A DNA stretch of 64,000 nucleotides from an uncultured Azospirillum sp. (GCA_900538765.1 UQAB01000006.1:20747-84746); one strand, 5' to 3'. Numbered from the stretch's first letter, positions 41,438 through 50,726 are shown. Notes: a model not told the origin generated them from the sequence alone. Numbers and translations: made by a program.

Positions 41438-41517
41438 CTCTAAATAGAATTACACTTGACAGTATGTGCGCCCAATGTTTTTTTATTTATTCATCTTGTG
41501 TAAAAATCTGTGTAAAA

Positions 41518-43188
41518 TCAAACGGAAAATCCATATTTAATTCGTTGATCCCGCCAAAGAATTGGAATTTCCGATTCCAATACCTTATTTAGGCTTAATG
41601 TTTTGGGGTACACTCCATCTATGATGGCCGTCACGATATCCGGGGCTAAATAAGTCAAACGCAAGACCTTGCCGACATATTCACGGCTCAAACCTTCGCT
41701 TTTAGCCAAGCCATCGATAAACAACCCTTCTTTTTTAATTTTATCTTGCCAAACAAATGCTTTTATCAACGCCAAATAAAGGGGATTATTCTCGTCCGGT
41801 TTGTATTTTTCCGGAGCGAAAATTTTAAGAGAGCCACGTTTTCTCCTTAGACAGACACGGTGCATTACTTCGTTTTCCTCGCCGTCAATGTTATTCGGAA
41901 ACAGCTGTTCCTTAAATTCGCCATCCATTAACTCAATCGCCAAATCGGTGTACATGATTTTGATACGATCAACATCAACACGAACTTTTTTAATCAACAG
42001 CATTAAAAGCTGTCTTTGCGTGATGGCCGACAAATGATGCATAAAATCATCACCATCTTTCATCTTGTCGATGATTTGCACGTCTTTTATATCCGGTCTG
42101 GCAATTTTAGCTTGCTCAATCAGTCCGGAAAGAATTTTGGGAGATTTAATAATTTGCGCCATCTGCCGCAATACAAAATTATCCATCTCTCCGGCAGGAA
42201 CGCTTCCGACGTGGCAATTGTTAAAACCTTCTTTGACCGCTCTCGCCGAAGTGTAATATTCATAAACTTTGTTCTTTTTATTTGATTTTGTGGAAACCAT
42301 TGCCGACTGACAACAATCGCAGTAAATAAAACCTTTTAAAAGAGCGTGTTCCACAAAACGGGAGGGGGAGAGTCGTCCGGCTCGATTTTGTTTTTTTATT
42401 TGTTGAACCTTGTCAAAAAGTTCTTGCGACACAATCGCCTCGTGCTGTCCATCGTAAACTTTATCTTTATGCGGAACTTTGCCCACGTAAAGCACATTTC
42501 TCAACATCTTGCTCACACGCGCGTGGGTAAATTTTTCGTTCCCTTTTCCCATGGTGGTGTATCCGTTGTTATTAAGCCATTCCGCCACCATTGTTTCAGA
42601 GCGAAAAAGAAGATATTTTTCAAAAGCCAATCGCACAATCGCCGCTTCATCGGAAATAATCGTTAGTTTTTTATTGATGGTGGTGTAACCAATGGGCAAG
42701 TTACCACCCATCCACATGCCTTTTTTCTTGGAAGCGTCCACTTTGTCCCGAATGCGCTCGGTGATAACTTCACGTTCAAATTGGGCGAAAGACAGCAAAA
42801 CGTTTAACGTGAGCCGTCCCATGGAATCATAAGTGTTGAAATTCTGCGTGACGGAAACAAAAGAGCATTGGTTACGGTCAAAAACCTCGACAAGTTTTGA
42901 AAAATCAATCAGCGAGCGGGTAAGCCTGTCTATTTTGTAAACGACAATCATATCAACCATGCCGGCCTCAACGTCTTTTAAAAGTTGCTGAAGCGCCGGA
43001 CGTTTCAAGGTGCCGCCGGAAAATCCTCCGTCATCGTAATGAGTGGGAATTATCTCCCAGCCTTGATAAGATTGGCTCTTAATGTAATTTTCACCTGATT
43101 CACGTTGTGCTTCCAGCGTGTTAAACTCTTTATCCAAACCATCTTCGGTTGATTTACGAGTGTAAATGGCGCATCGCATCGTTTTCAT
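41518..43188 (-). CDS. Large serine recombinase (prophage integrase)
   Basis: 556 aa. The N-terminal resolvase domain has the catalytic Ser13 in AIYTRKSTEDG, with VDMIVVYKIDRLTRSLIDFS (~74-93) and RLTLNVLLSFAQFEREV. The recombinase domain follows (~residues 155-270), then a zinc-ribbon with CDCCQSAMVS and a coiled-coil/C-terminal part. Large serine recombinases integrate and excise phages without a tRNA requirement. It overlaps the DUF2924 gene by ATGA, a pairing common in alphaproteobacterial mobile elements. It probably moves the 7.7-44 kb prophage. Confidence 0.92.
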   Translation of the reverse strand: MKTMRCAIYTRKSTEDGLDKEFNTLEAQRESGENYIKSQSYQGWEIIPTHYDDGGFSGGTLKRPALQQLLKDVEAGMVDMIVVYKIDRLTRSLIDFSKLVEVFDRNQCSFVSVTQNFNTYDSMGRLTLNVLLSFAQFEREVITERIRDKVDASKKKGMWMGGNLPIGYTTINKKLTIISDEAAIVRLAFEKYLLFRSETMVAEWLNNNGYTTMGKGNEKFTHARVSKMLRNVLYVGKVPHKDKVYDGQHEAIVSQELFDKVQQIKKQNRAGRLSPSRFVEHALLKGFIYCDCCQSAMVSTKSNKKNKVYEYYTSARAVKEGFNNCHVGSVPAGEMDNFVLRQMAQIIKSPKILSGLIEQAKIARPDIKDVQIIDKMKDGDDFMHHLSAITQRQLLMLLIKKVRVDVDRIKIMYTDLAIELMDGEFKEQLFPNNIDGEENEVMHRVCLRRKRGSLKIFAPEKYKPDENNPLYLALIKAFVWQDKIKKEGLFIDGLAKSEGLSREYVGKVLRLTYLAPDIVTAIIDGVYPKTLSLNKVLESEIPILWRDQRIKYGFSV

Positions 43189-43598
43189 TTACTTTCTCCC
43201 AAGCCAAAGAAGAAGCGGCCTGAAATTCGCTTTCCCGTTATTTTTTGCGCCACTGCCGACAGACTTTTATAATAAATTCCTTCAAATTGGAAACCGGCGG
43301 TTGACACAATCACGTTGTATTCACGCCCTCGATACGTCTTCACCAAACGTGTCCCGACCGGAGGCAAAAAGCCCGTGTCATCCGTTTCCGAGCGTTTTAG
43401 AACCGTTTTGCCCAACAATAAATCTTTAACATGCGCAGGCACGCCACCATACGCCAGTTCCTGCATCCGATAGGCGAGCCTTGGAATGTAAAACCGTTTA
43501 GTTTTCCAAATCGGTTCGCTGTCAAAATATTGTCTCCACATTTCTTTCAACTCGCCAACACTCATATCGTTCAGCCGTAAAACATCGCTTTCAATCAT
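43185..43598 (-). CDS. DUF2924 protein, partner of the serine recombinase
   Basis: 137 aa from the ATG at 43598, which overlaps the upstream stop (ATGATTGA) and has AAAGGAG in front. DUF2924 pattern: DMSVGELKEMWRQYFDSEP, YIPRLAYRMQELAYGG (~residues 44-59), GTRLVKTYRGREYNVIV and a C-terminal GKRISGRFFFGL. DUF2924 genes usually precede large serine recombinases in alphaproteobacteria and may assist directionality; this is not proven. Confidence 0.85.
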   Translation of the reverse strand: MIESDVLRLNDMSVGELKEMWRQYFDSEPIWKTKRFYIPRLAYRMQELAYGGVPAHVKDLLLGKTVLKRSETDDTGFLPPVGTRLVKTYRGREYNVIVSTAGFQFEGIYYKSLSAVAQKITGKRISGRFFFGLGESK

Positions 43599-43926
43599 TT
43601 TCAACTCCTTTTTCAACAATATGAATGCTCTGTTCTTGAACAATATCAACTCCTATTTTGCGTTGTTGCGCAATAGTTCTGCCGTTCAGAGAAATTGCGG
43701 ATTTTGCGCCCCTTGTATCAGGTAATACAGGGGAAGCAAAATTCCTGTTTATATGGACGGCAGAACATTGTCCCGTAGGGGAGTGCGACCGCAATGATGT
43801 AAAATAGGTGTTGGTATTGTTCCCTTTATCCAGTCCTTTCTGCGGTAAGTCGGAACTATTTTGCCCATCAATCAAAGCTAAAAGTTCCGGTAATAAAATT
43901 TTGATAATTTTTTGAATGTCTGTCAT
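43591..43926 (-). CDS. Unknown first gene of the recombinase operon
   Basis: 111 aa, not recognised. GGAGG is correctly spaced and the stop overlaps the DUF2924 start, so it is very likely translated. It begins MTDIQKIIKILLPELLALID (amphipathic helix) and the rest is polar with little predicted structure (SLRSHSPTGQCSAVHINRNF). The middle part could contain non-native sequence. The 35-bp repeat copy 2 begins 14 bases upstream. Confidence 0.55.
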   Translation of the reverse strand: MTDIQKIIKILLPELLALIDGQNSSDLPQKGLDKGNNTNTYFTSLRSHSPTGQCSAVHINRNFASPVLPDTRGAKSAISLNGRTIAQQRKIGVDIVQEQSIHIVEKGVEND

Positions 43927-43939
43927 TTTGAACCTCCGA

Positions 43940-43974
43940 CAGGAACACCCGGAAAAAATTAAAAACCGTTTCCA
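43940..43974. repeat. 35-bp direct repeat, copy 2
   Basis: Matches 40847-40881 with one mismatch, in the same orientation. Both copies lie just upstream of a phage gene start. Confidence 0.9.
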
Positions 43975-44277
43975 AAATTTTCAAAAAAATAGCATCTGTT
44001 TGAAATAAAATAAAAAATATCTGTATCAATAACATTGGTATTTATGCGCAGGGATACAAAAAAGGAACTTTCATCAAAAAAGCGCCAAAAAAAATCGAAA
44101 CGAGGAAAACGCTTGAAGGTCGTGTTTTTGACGTGTTTGACCTTCAAAAAAGTATATATTTGCGGCTTTTTTAGCCAGTTTTTAGTAAAAAATAGGAAAA
44201 AAAGATGTTAAGACACGCCCATCAGAATAAAAAACAAACTCCGCTGTTTTTGGGGTTTTACGGGGTATTGCGGATAC
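43975..44277. other. Non-coding right prophage border
   Basis: AT-rich, no convincing gene. It holds a perfect 9-bp inverted repeat (TTGAAGGTC at 44113-44121 and GACCTTCAA at 44139-44147, 17 bp apart), a possible operator for the recombinase operon. The right attachment site is expected here. Confidence 0.5.
44113..44147. promoter_or_regulatory. Inverted repeat upstream of the recombinase operon
   Basis: Two 9-bp arms, TTGAAGGTC and GACCTTCAA, perfect, with centre spacing suited to a dimeric repressor or a hairpin. No T-run typical of a terminator follows. Confidence 0.45.
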
Positions 44278-44308
44278 AAAAAAAGAGGAAGTATAAACTT
44301 CCTCTTTT
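44278..44308 (-). terminator. Terminator of the initiator tRNA
   Basis: A 12-bp stem AAAAGAGGAAGT/ACTTCCTCTTTT with a 4-nt loop and T-run on the - strand. It lies 5 bases after the CCA end. Confidence 0.88.
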
Positions 44309-44313
44309 CTAAG

Positions 44314-44390
<77 letters not shown>

Positions 44391-44584
44391 ATAATAATCT
44401 CATACAGCAGCTTTCCTGCGGTACGACGTATAACTACGCTTTTTTTAACCGCTTGTCAAGCATTAATTCAAAAAAAATGAACGACATCCTCTTTTTTTTC
44501 GCTTTTCCTCCCGCTTCAAGCGATTATCTCTCTGTTTTTCAGCCCGCTCTCCCATACAATCGCGCCGTAAAAAAACAATATGTC

Positions 44585-44621
44585 AAAAAAACGGCCGGCA
44601 CATAGTCCAAACCGCCGGCCG
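44585..44621 (-). terminator. Terminator of the cold-shock gene
   Basis: A perfect GC-rich stem CGGCCGGC/GCCGGCCG (44592-44599 and 44614-44621) with a 14-nt loop and seven T on the - strand. Confidence 0.85.
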
Positions 44622-44628
44622 CAGTCCT

Positions 44629-44856
44629 TTATTTAATTAAATTAGTCACATCCTGAATAACCGACAAATTCCCGGCAGCTGTCCGCCCCTTGTCGTCATA
44701 CAGCTCATAAGCAATCTTCTGCCCTTCAGTCATACGGTTGATTCCGGCCTTATGAACCTGGGTAATATGCACAAACACGTCTTTCCCGTTGTCCTGATTG
44801 GTGATAAAGCCGTAGCCTTTTCTCGTATTGAACCATTTCAATGTTCCATATAACAT
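44629..44856 (-). CDS. Cold-shock domain protein, CspA family
   Basis: 75 aa. RNP1 is KGYGFI (residues ~13-18) and RNP2 is VFVHI (~27-31), inside the usual five-stranded cold-shock fold starting GTLKWFNTRKGYG. It binds single-stranded RNA or DNA and acts as an RNA chaperone. AGGGAAAGG precedes the ATG. A leader of up to 265 bases without a gene lies upstream, and cspA-type genes often have long structured leaders. Confidence 0.93.
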   Translation of the reverse strand: MLYGTLKWFNTRKGYGFITNQDNGKDVFVHITQVHKAGINRMTEGQKIAYELYDDKGRTAAGNLSVIQDVTNLIK

Positions 44857-45121
44857 TTTAATTGCCTTTCCCTAATATTAAATCTATAGTCCCTATAGCT
44901 CATCTATAAATTTAAAAAATTAAGATTCACTACGCGTAAAAACTAATATACTTATAATTGAGACGAGTCAATATTTATATCTAATAATCCGAAATTTGTG
45001 TATATTTTGCTACTAATATAATACACATAGCTTAAAAATAAGACACAAAAGGGAATTTATTTTACAAAAACAAAGCGCCCTCTGAAAACCAAAAGACGCC
45101 TCTCCCCAGGTAAAAACAAGA
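44857..45121. other. Non-coding region between the cold-shock and MacB-like genes
   Basis: AT-rich. It probably holds the promoter and 5' leader of the cold-shock gene. No gene or strong hairpin was recognised. Confidence 0.4.
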
Positions 45122-46351
45122 CTATTCATAACGCAGCGCATTAATCGGATTAAGCAAAGAAGCTTTATAAGCCGGATAAAAGCCGAAAAACAGCCCGACA
45201 AGCCCGGCAAAGGAAAACGGCAACATGACATAGAGCAGCGACACCTGCGGCGTCAGCGAGCTGAAACAGGCCACCAGCTCCACGCCGATAAGCCCGATAA
45301 CAACGCCGGCAATACCGCCGATAAGGGACAACACCAGGGCCTCGGTCAAAAACTGCCAGCGAATATCCCAAGACTTCGCGCCGATAGCCATACGGATACC
45401 GATTTCGCGCGTCCGCTCCGTCACCGACACCAGCATAATGTTCATAATGCCGATCCCTCCGACCAGCAGCGAAATTGACGCAATCGACCCCAGCAAAATC
45501 GTCATCACCCGCGTTGAGCTCTCCATCATTTCCATCATCTGCGTCAAATTGCGGATAACAAAATCATCATCCTTGTTCGCCCCCAGATTATGCCGCTGCC
45601 GCAGCAGCAGGCGGATGTCTTCCTGCGCCGTGTATGTACTCTGCGAGTCGACGGCCTGCAGCATAATCAGCTTCACCTGATCGGGAAATTTAATCCCCAT
45701 TACCTTTTTCTGCGCCGTCGTAATCGGAATAAACACCACATCGTCCTGATCGTGGCCGTTTGTGCTCTGCCCGCGGCGTTCCAGCGCGCCGATAACCTTA
45801 AACGGAAAACCCTTAATCCGAATTGTCTTGCCTAACGGATCGACGTCGCCGAACAGCTCCTTAACCACCGTCTGTCCCAAAATGGCAACCTTGCCGGCAT
45901 TCTTAATATCAGCGTCGCTGAACATCCGCCCGTAATCAATATTCCATTCCTTAATCAGAAAATTGCGGTTGTCCGTACCGGTAACGCCTGTCGACCAGTT
46001 GGCATTGCCGTAAACGATTTGCGCAGTTTCCTCCAGCACCGGTGCCGCCAGCTTGATTGCCGGAATACGCTTCTGAATCGCGTCCCCATCCGCCTTTTTC
46101 ATTGTCGGCTGCGACCCGTACCCGCCGCGCATACCGCTTGACGTCGCCACGCCGGAACGCACGATAATCAGATTGGACCCCATGGTTTTCATGTCGTTTT
46201 TTATGGAAATTGAGGCGCCGTTGCCCACCGCCAGCATAACAATCACCGCCGCCACACCGATAATAATGCCGAGACTGGTGAGAATGGAGCGCATTTTGTT
46301 GGCTCGAACCGCGCGAAAAGCAATACTGCAAATCATCCTGATATTTGTCAT
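45122..46351 (-). CDS. MacB/YknZ-like ABC transporter permease
   Basis: 409 aa. An N-terminal helix (SILTSLGIIIGVAAVIVMLA, residues ~22-41), a large periplasmic MacB-type domain (~45-280), then three C-terminal helices starting ILLGSIASISLLVGGIGIMN, with MVSVTERTREIGIRMAIGAK-like MacB_PCD/FtsX signature and a final PAYKASLLNPINALRYE. It is the membrane part of a tripartite exporter. Unlike E. coli MacB, the ATPase is separate (overlapping ATGA upstream). The substrate is unknown; peptides, siderophores or macrolides are typical for the family. Confidence 0.9.
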   Translation of the reverse strand: MTNIRMICSIAFRAVRANKMRSILTSLGIIIGVAAVIVMLAVGNGASISIKNDMKTMGSNLIIVRSGVATSSGMRGGYGSQPTMKKADGDAIQKRIPAIKLAAPVLEETAQIVYGNANWSTGVTGTDNRNFLIKEWNIDYGRMFSDADIKNAGKVAILGQTVVKELFGDVDPLGKTIRIKGFPFKVIGALERRGQSTNGHDQDDVVFIPITTAQKKVMGIKFPDQVKLIMLQAVDSQSTYTAQEDIRLLLRQRHNLGANKDDDFVIRNLTQMMEMMESSTRVMTILLGSIASISLLVGGIGIMNIMLVSVTERTREIGIRMAIGAKSWDIRWQFLTEALVLSLIGGIAGVVIGLIGVELVACFSSLTPQVSLLYVMLPFSFAGLVGLFFGFYPAYKASLLNPINALRYE

Positions 46352-47055
46352 TCCGCCCCCGTAAATCTGTCGGTTACAATTTCATCCGAATGGATTTCCC
46401 CGTCCACGATACGGATAATCCGCTTGCTGTAACGGGCAATATCCTCCTCGTGCGTCACCAGAATAATCGTCCGCCCCATTTCTTCATTAAGCTTCAAAAA
46501 CAGTTTCATAATTTCAATGCTCATTTTGGTGTCCAGATTACCCGTCGGCTCATCGGCAAAAATAATCGGCGCCTCGTTGACAATCGCCCGGGCAATGGCC
46601 ACGCGCTGCTGCTGTCCGCCGGAAAGCTGGCTCGGCTGATGATGCATCCGCTCGCGCAGTCCCACTTTTTCCAAAGCCTTTTTGGCGCGCGCCTGTCGCT
46701 CTTCAGCCGGAACCCCGGCATAAATCATCGGCAGTTCGACATTCTCAATCGACGACGTGCGCGACAGCAGATTAAACCCCTGAAACACAAAACCGATCTT
46801 GCGGTTGCGGATTTCCGCCAGCTTGTCGGGCGAAAGCTTGCCGATATCCACACCGTCAAGAATATATTTTCCCGAACTTGGCTTGTCCAGACAGCCGAGA
46901 ATGTTCATAAAAGTCGATTTTCCCGAACCGCTCGGCCCCATAATCGCCACAAACTCGCCGTTTTCGATATTAACGTTAATCCCTTTCAGAATATTCAGGT
47001 TAATATCTCCCAACGGATAGCTTTTTTTAAGATTTCTGACTTCAATCAACGACAT
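46348..47055 (-). CDS. ABC transporter ATP-binding protein, MacB/LolD-like
   Basis: 235 aa. Walker A is [12 protein letters not shown] (~residues 40-51), the Q-loop is FVFQGFNLL, the signature is [13 protein letters not shown] (~143-155), Walker B is [12 protein letters not shown] and the switch histidine is VTHEED. It energises the permease encoded next. Its start shares a base with the adaptor stop (TGATG) and its stop overlaps the permease start, so the three genes form one operon. Confidence 0.95.
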   Translation of the reverse strand: MSLIEVRNLKKSYPLGDINLNILKGINVNIENGEFVAIMGPSGSGKSTFMNILGCLDKPSSGKYILDGVDIGKLSPDKLAEIRNRKIGFVFQGFNLLSRTSSIENVELPMIYAGVPAEERQARAKKALEKVGLRERMHHQPSQLSGGQQQRVAIARAIVNEAPIIFADEPTGNLDTKMSIEIMKLFLKLNEEMGRTIILVTHEEDIARYSKRIIRIVDGEIHSDEIVTDRFTGAE

Positions 47056-48215
47056 CAGCGCGGCATCCTCAATCTGGTGTTACCTTTTTGCGCGGCATAT
47101 CTGCCCTTCTCGTCTACAATCACCTCGACATGCTCATTCAAAAGCTCGGAAGAAACAACCGTGTTGTCCTCGTCAGACACGCCTGTCGTAATCGACACCC
47201 TGACCGGAACGCCGCTCTTCAAAATCCACAGGCCTTTGTCTTTATAGCGCTTGGTCGTCCCGTCCTCGTCTTCGATAAAGAAACGCAGCGCCTTGTTCGG
47301 CACCAGCAACACGCCCTTTTCTTCCGCGGTAATAATCTCCACATTTGCGGTCATGCCGGGCTTGAGCTTAAGCTCGCGGTTGTCGATTTCAATAATCACT
47401 TCATAAGTCACTACGTTTGACGTCGTAATCGCCTCATTGCGCACCTGCGTCACAATTCCCTTAAAAATCTCGTCAGGATAGCTGTCCACGCTGAACTCCA
47501 CCGTCTGCCCCTCTTTAACCTTGGCAATATCAGCCTCGACAACCGACGTTTCAATCTGCATTTTCGTCAGGTCTTCCGCCACGTTAAACAAAGTCGGCGT
47601 CTGAAAGCTGGCCGCCACCGTCTGCCCGACTTCCACTTCCTTGGAAACGACAATTCCGTCAACCGGAGAAATAATCTTGGTATATTTCAAATCAATCTCT
47701 GCCGATTTCAGCGCTGCCTCGGCCTGGGAAACCTCAGCCTTGCGCAGTTCAAGCTGCACCACGGAATTATTATAGTCGCGCAACGCCGCCTCAAGTTCGG
47801 CATCCGCCGAATATTTTGAAGAATTAAGCTTTTTAACACGATCCAGATGTTTTTTGTAATAAATAATATCATTATTGACTACGTCAACCTGCGCTTTGGC
47901 AATATTCAGCGCCGCCTGCCGCTGGTCGACCGTCGCCTGAAACAGGGCGGGGTCAATCTGCGCCAGCACTTGCCCTTTTTTGACCTGCGAATTATAATCC
48001 ACAAAAATCTCGGCAATCGTCCCCGAAACCTGCGTGCCGATATTCACCGTCGAAATCGGATTTATCGTACCTGTCGCGGTGATTTTTTCAACAATATCGC
48101 CCTTAACCACTTTGGCCGTGACAAACTCTTTCTGCGGTTCGCTCTCCCGCATCATCAATAACCCGACTCCGGCAACAGCAGCGCCGGCAATAATATATTT
48201 TGTAATTTTCTTCAT
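47055..48215 (-). CDS. MacA-like periplasmic adaptor (membrane fusion protein)
   Basis: 386 aa. An N-terminal anchor (IIAGAAVAGVGLLM, residues ~8-21), a lipoyl half (GTINPISTVNIGTQVSGTIA), a helical hairpin (~95-175, with AALNIAKAQVDVVNN and LKSAEIDLKYTKIISPVDG) and beta-barrel domains are all present, as in RND/ABC adaptor proteins of the HlyD family. It would link the ABC permease to an outer-membrane channel; no TolC homologue is in the window. Confidence 0.92.
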   Translation of the reverse strand: MKKITKYIIAGAAVAGVGLLMMRESEPQKEFVTAKVVKGDIVEKITATGTINPISTVNIGTQVSGTIAEIFVDYNSQVKKGQVLAQIDPALFQATVDQRQAALNIAKAQVDVVNNDIIYYKKHLDRVKKLNSSKYSADAELEAALRDYNNSVVQLELRKAEVSQAEAALKSAEIDLKYTKIISPVDGIVVSKEVEVGQTVAASFQTPTLFNVAEDLTKMQIETSVVEADIAKVKEGQTVEFSVDSYPDEIFKGIVTQVRNEAITTSNVVTYEVIIEIDNRELKLKPGMTANVEIITAEEKGVLLVPNKALRFFIEDEDGTTKRYKDKGLWILKSGVPVRVSITTGVSDEDNTVVSSELLNEHVEVIVDEKGRYAAQKGNTRLRMPR

Positions 48216-48295
48216 GTTAACCGCCGATTTTGTTAGATTCCTTACAAGTTTACCATAAATTATTAAAAATTTCTTAACGGCTTGTCAATTAATAC

Positions 48296-48324
48296 TTGCC
48301 ACAATTCCAAAATTTGTCTATAAT
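48296..48324 (+). promoter_or_regulatory. Sigma-70-like promoter of the 220-aa gene
   Basis: TTGCCA, a 17-bp spacer and a perfect TATAAT. It ends 42 bases before the ATG at 48367. Confidence 0.7.
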
Positions 48325-48366
48325 GCATAAGATAAATATATTATTAACATATAAATTATTTAAGTT

Positions 48367-49029
48367 ATGGCACAAGAAAATCAAAATCAGACGTTAGACA
48401 AGAAAAAAGCGGAAATTAAAGTTCTGACGGCAACTCTTTACAAAATCTGGGTTGATTACGACGAACTGTTTAAGCTGAAACAAAACCCTGATTATCTGCT
48501 GAAGAAACCCAGATACGACTATCGGGAACTGAACGACGAACTTCTGGACGAGGCTCGCCGGCTTTTTTCAGACACATCGGATTTTGTTCAACTAAGAGAA
48601 GCTTACGACTGTCTGATTAGCGTTTGTTTCTATTTTAACACGGAAATCGTCAAAGCAGTCAGCGGCCGGGAATATTCCATCAAGCCGATTGCCGGAGAAT
48701 TTCTGACCAAAATTACCAGAGAATATACACCGCTGGAATGGGCAACGATTCTCGGCATCACGCTTCAGGGAGGATACATCGGCAACACAACGCTGAAATT
48801 TCTCGACGAATGCGCCGACATTCTGGTTAAAGAAGGGCTCAACAAGCTGCTTTACGGACAGTTGAAAAACTTCCTTAAACAGGGCGGCATGACTCAGCCG
48901 GGTGTCGAAGGTATTACGCCTTTCCGCGAAGACAAGCGCCGGTATATTGAGCAGGTATGCAAAAAGCTGGAGCCTCAATACCCGCGCACGTTCGAAGACA
49001 TGGTCGAAGAAGATTTACAAGCCGTGTAA
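48367..49029 (+). CDS. Unknown cytoplasmic protein
   Basis: 220 aa, not recognised. Mostly helical and charged, without signal peptide or membrane helix. Notable segments are KAEIKVLTATLYKIWVDYDE near the start and GREYSIKPIAGEFLTKITRE in the middle. The C-terminus is acidic (EDMVEEDLQAV). It has a good promoter and its own terminator, so it is a single-gene unit, divergent from the MacA-like gene. Confidence 0.75.
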   Translation: MAQENQNQTLDKKKAEIKVLTATLYKIWVDYDELFKLKQNPDYLLKKPRYDYRELNDELLDEARRLFSDTSDFVQLREAYDCLISVCFYFNTEIVKAVSGREYSIKPIAGEFLTKITREYTPLEWATILGITLQGGYIGNTTLKFLDECADILVKEGLNKLLYGQLKNFLKQGGMTQPGVEGITPFREDKRRYIEQVCKKLEPQYPRTFEDMVEEDLQAV

Positions 49030-49044
49030 ACAACGCCATTGCCC

Positions 49045-49074
49045 AAAAAACCGCCTGCAACAGGCGGTTTTTTT
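49045..49074 (+). terminator. Convergent terminator
   Basis: The stem AACCGCCTG/CAGGCGGTT with a 3-nt loop and T-runs on both strands lies between the 220-aa gene and the convergent oxidoreductase gene. Confidence 0.9.
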
Positions 49075-49094
49075 ATGCGCTGAACGCCGCCAAA

Positions 49095-50726
49095 TCAACC
49101 CGCAGCAGAACAAACCTTTTCGCCGATACGCAAACCGTCAACTGCAGCTGACATAATGCCGCCGGCATAACCGGCACCCTCGCCACAGGGGAAAAGCCCT
49201 TTCAGCGAAAGAGATTCGCCGTTTTCGTCCCGCAGAATACGAATAGGAGAAGAACTCCGCGTTTCCGGCGCCGTCAACACGGCCTCGGGATGGGCAAAAC
49301 CATGCAACTTCCGATCAAAAGCCAAAATAGCCGCCCGCATGGCTTCCGTCACATAATCCGGCAGCAAACGCGACAAATCGCAGGAAACAACGCCGGGCTT
49401 ATAAGAGGGGTGAACGTCATCCCATGATTTTGAAATCCGCCCCTTGAGAAAATCCCCGGCTTTTTGCGCCGGAGCGCAATATGTGCCGCCACCCAGCTGG
49501 AATGCGGCCTCTTCCAGACGGCGCTGAAAATACATCCCTGCCAGCGGATGGCTGCTGCCGTAATCTGCGGGCGTCACCCCGACCAGCAGCGCGGCATTGG
49601 CATTCTCCGCATTGCGGGCATAACGGCTCATGCCGTTGGTCACCACGCGCCCAGCCTCCGAAGCCGCCGCCACCACTTCGCCCCCCGGACACATGCAGAA
49701 AGTATAAACCGACCGCCCTTTCGGCAAATGAACCGCCAACTTATAATCCGCAGCGCCGAGATGCGGATTTCCTGCAAAAGAGCCATACTGCGCACGGTCA
49801 ATCATCTCCTGACGGTGCTCAATCCGCGCCCCGATTGAAAAAGGCTTGGCCGCCACGGCAATCCCCGCCTCATACAGCATTTCAAAGGTATCGCGCGCCG
49901 AATGCCCGATAGCCAGAACCAGCTTTTCACACGGCTGTTCATAAATCCTGCCGCCGCGAAACTGCACATGGACAGCCTGCAAAGCCCCGTCTGCGGCCAC
50001 CAGCCCGACAAGTTTGTTTTCAAAGCGGTATTCCCCGCCCAGAGCAATAATCCGGCGGCGCAACGCCGGCACGATTTTTGCCAGCTTGTCCGTACCGATA
50101 TGGGGTTTGGCCAGATAAAGGATGTCTTCCGGCGCGCCTGCGGCGACAAATTCTTCAAGAACTTTGCGGGCATAGGCGTCTTTCTTAATCCCGGTCATCA
50201 GCTTTCCGTCTGAAAAAGTCCCGGCACCGCCCTCCCCGAACTGCACATTGGATTCCGGCTTCAAAGCGCCGGTTTTCCAAAACAAATCGACATCTTTCAG
50301 GCGTTCTTCAACCGCCTTTCCCCGCTCCAGAATAACCGGACGCAGCCCGGCTTCCGCCAGCGCCAAAGCGGCAAACATTCCGCCCGGCCCCGTTCCGACC
50401 ACCACCGGGCGCAGCCCGGTTACCAGCCGGAAAGACGGCCTGACAACCTGCGGAAGCGCCGGCACCGCCTCATCCTGCCCTGAAAAATCCCCCGCCTCAA
50501 ATGCCCCGGATGAAACCGCCGGTACCGGCGTCCAGCCTTCGGCAATTTCCGCATCCACGACATATACAAAATGCACACGCGACTTGTTGCGCGCATCCAC
50601 TGCCTTTTTGACAATCCGCACACTTCTGACCGCCGCCACTTTCACGCCGAGCTTTTCTGCCGCCAACCTTTTCAACCCGGCCAAATCCGTGTCTAAATCC
50701 GCCTTAAGGTTATTAATCCGTACCAT
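49095..50726 (-). CDS. FAD-dependent oxidoreductase (COG2509-like)
   Basis: 543 aa. After an N-terminal ~100-residue domain comes a dinucleotide-binding VVGTGPGGMFAALALAEAGL (~residues 108-127) and the ERGKAVEERLKDVDLFW signature of uncharacterised FAD-dependent dehydrogenases. Then NVQFGEGGAGTFSDGKLMTG, and near the C-terminus GLFPCGEGAGYAGGIMSAAV, which would contact FAD. The substrate is unknown. More GC-rich than the phage region. No operon partner. Confidence 0.85.
   Translation of the reverse strand: MVRINNLKADLDTDLAGLKRLAAEKLGVKVAAVRSVRIVKKAVDARNKSRVHFVYVVDAEIAEGWTPVPAVSSGAFEAGDFSGQDEAVPALPQVVRPSFRLVTGLRPVVVGTGPGGMFAALALAEAGLRPVILERGKAVEERLKDVDLFWKTGALKPESNVQFGEGGAGTFSDGKLMTGIKKDAYARKVLEEFVAAGAPEDILYLAKPHIGTDKLAKIVPALRRRIIALGGEYRFENKLVGLVAADGALQAVHVQFRGGRIYEQPCEKLVLAIGHSARDTFEMLYEAGIAVAAKPFSIGARIEHRQEMIDRAQYGSFAGNPHLGAADYKLAVHLPKGRSVYTFCMCPGGEVVAAASEAGRVVTNGMSRYARNAENANAALLVGVTPADYGSSHPLAGMYFQRRLEEAAFQLGGGTYCAPAQKAGDFLKGRISKSWDDVHPSYKPGVVSCDLSRLLPDYVTEAMRAAILAFDRKLHGFAHPEAVLTAPETRSSSPIRILRDENGESLSLKGLFPCGEGAGYAGGIMSAAVDGLRIGEKVCSAAG

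Noticed and set aside
43959..44147. 62-codon frame near the right prophage border
   Set aside because: Phe-rich and without a ribosome-binding site; overlaps an inverted repeat and an AT-rich region.
7519..44310. Direct att-site duplication between the two prophage borders
   Set aside because: No common word longer than chance was found by eye. Serine recombinases may leave only a 2-bp core.
46345..47247. 300-codon + strand frame across the ABC ATPase gene
   Set aside because: Antisense shadow; the - strand frame has all ABC motifs.
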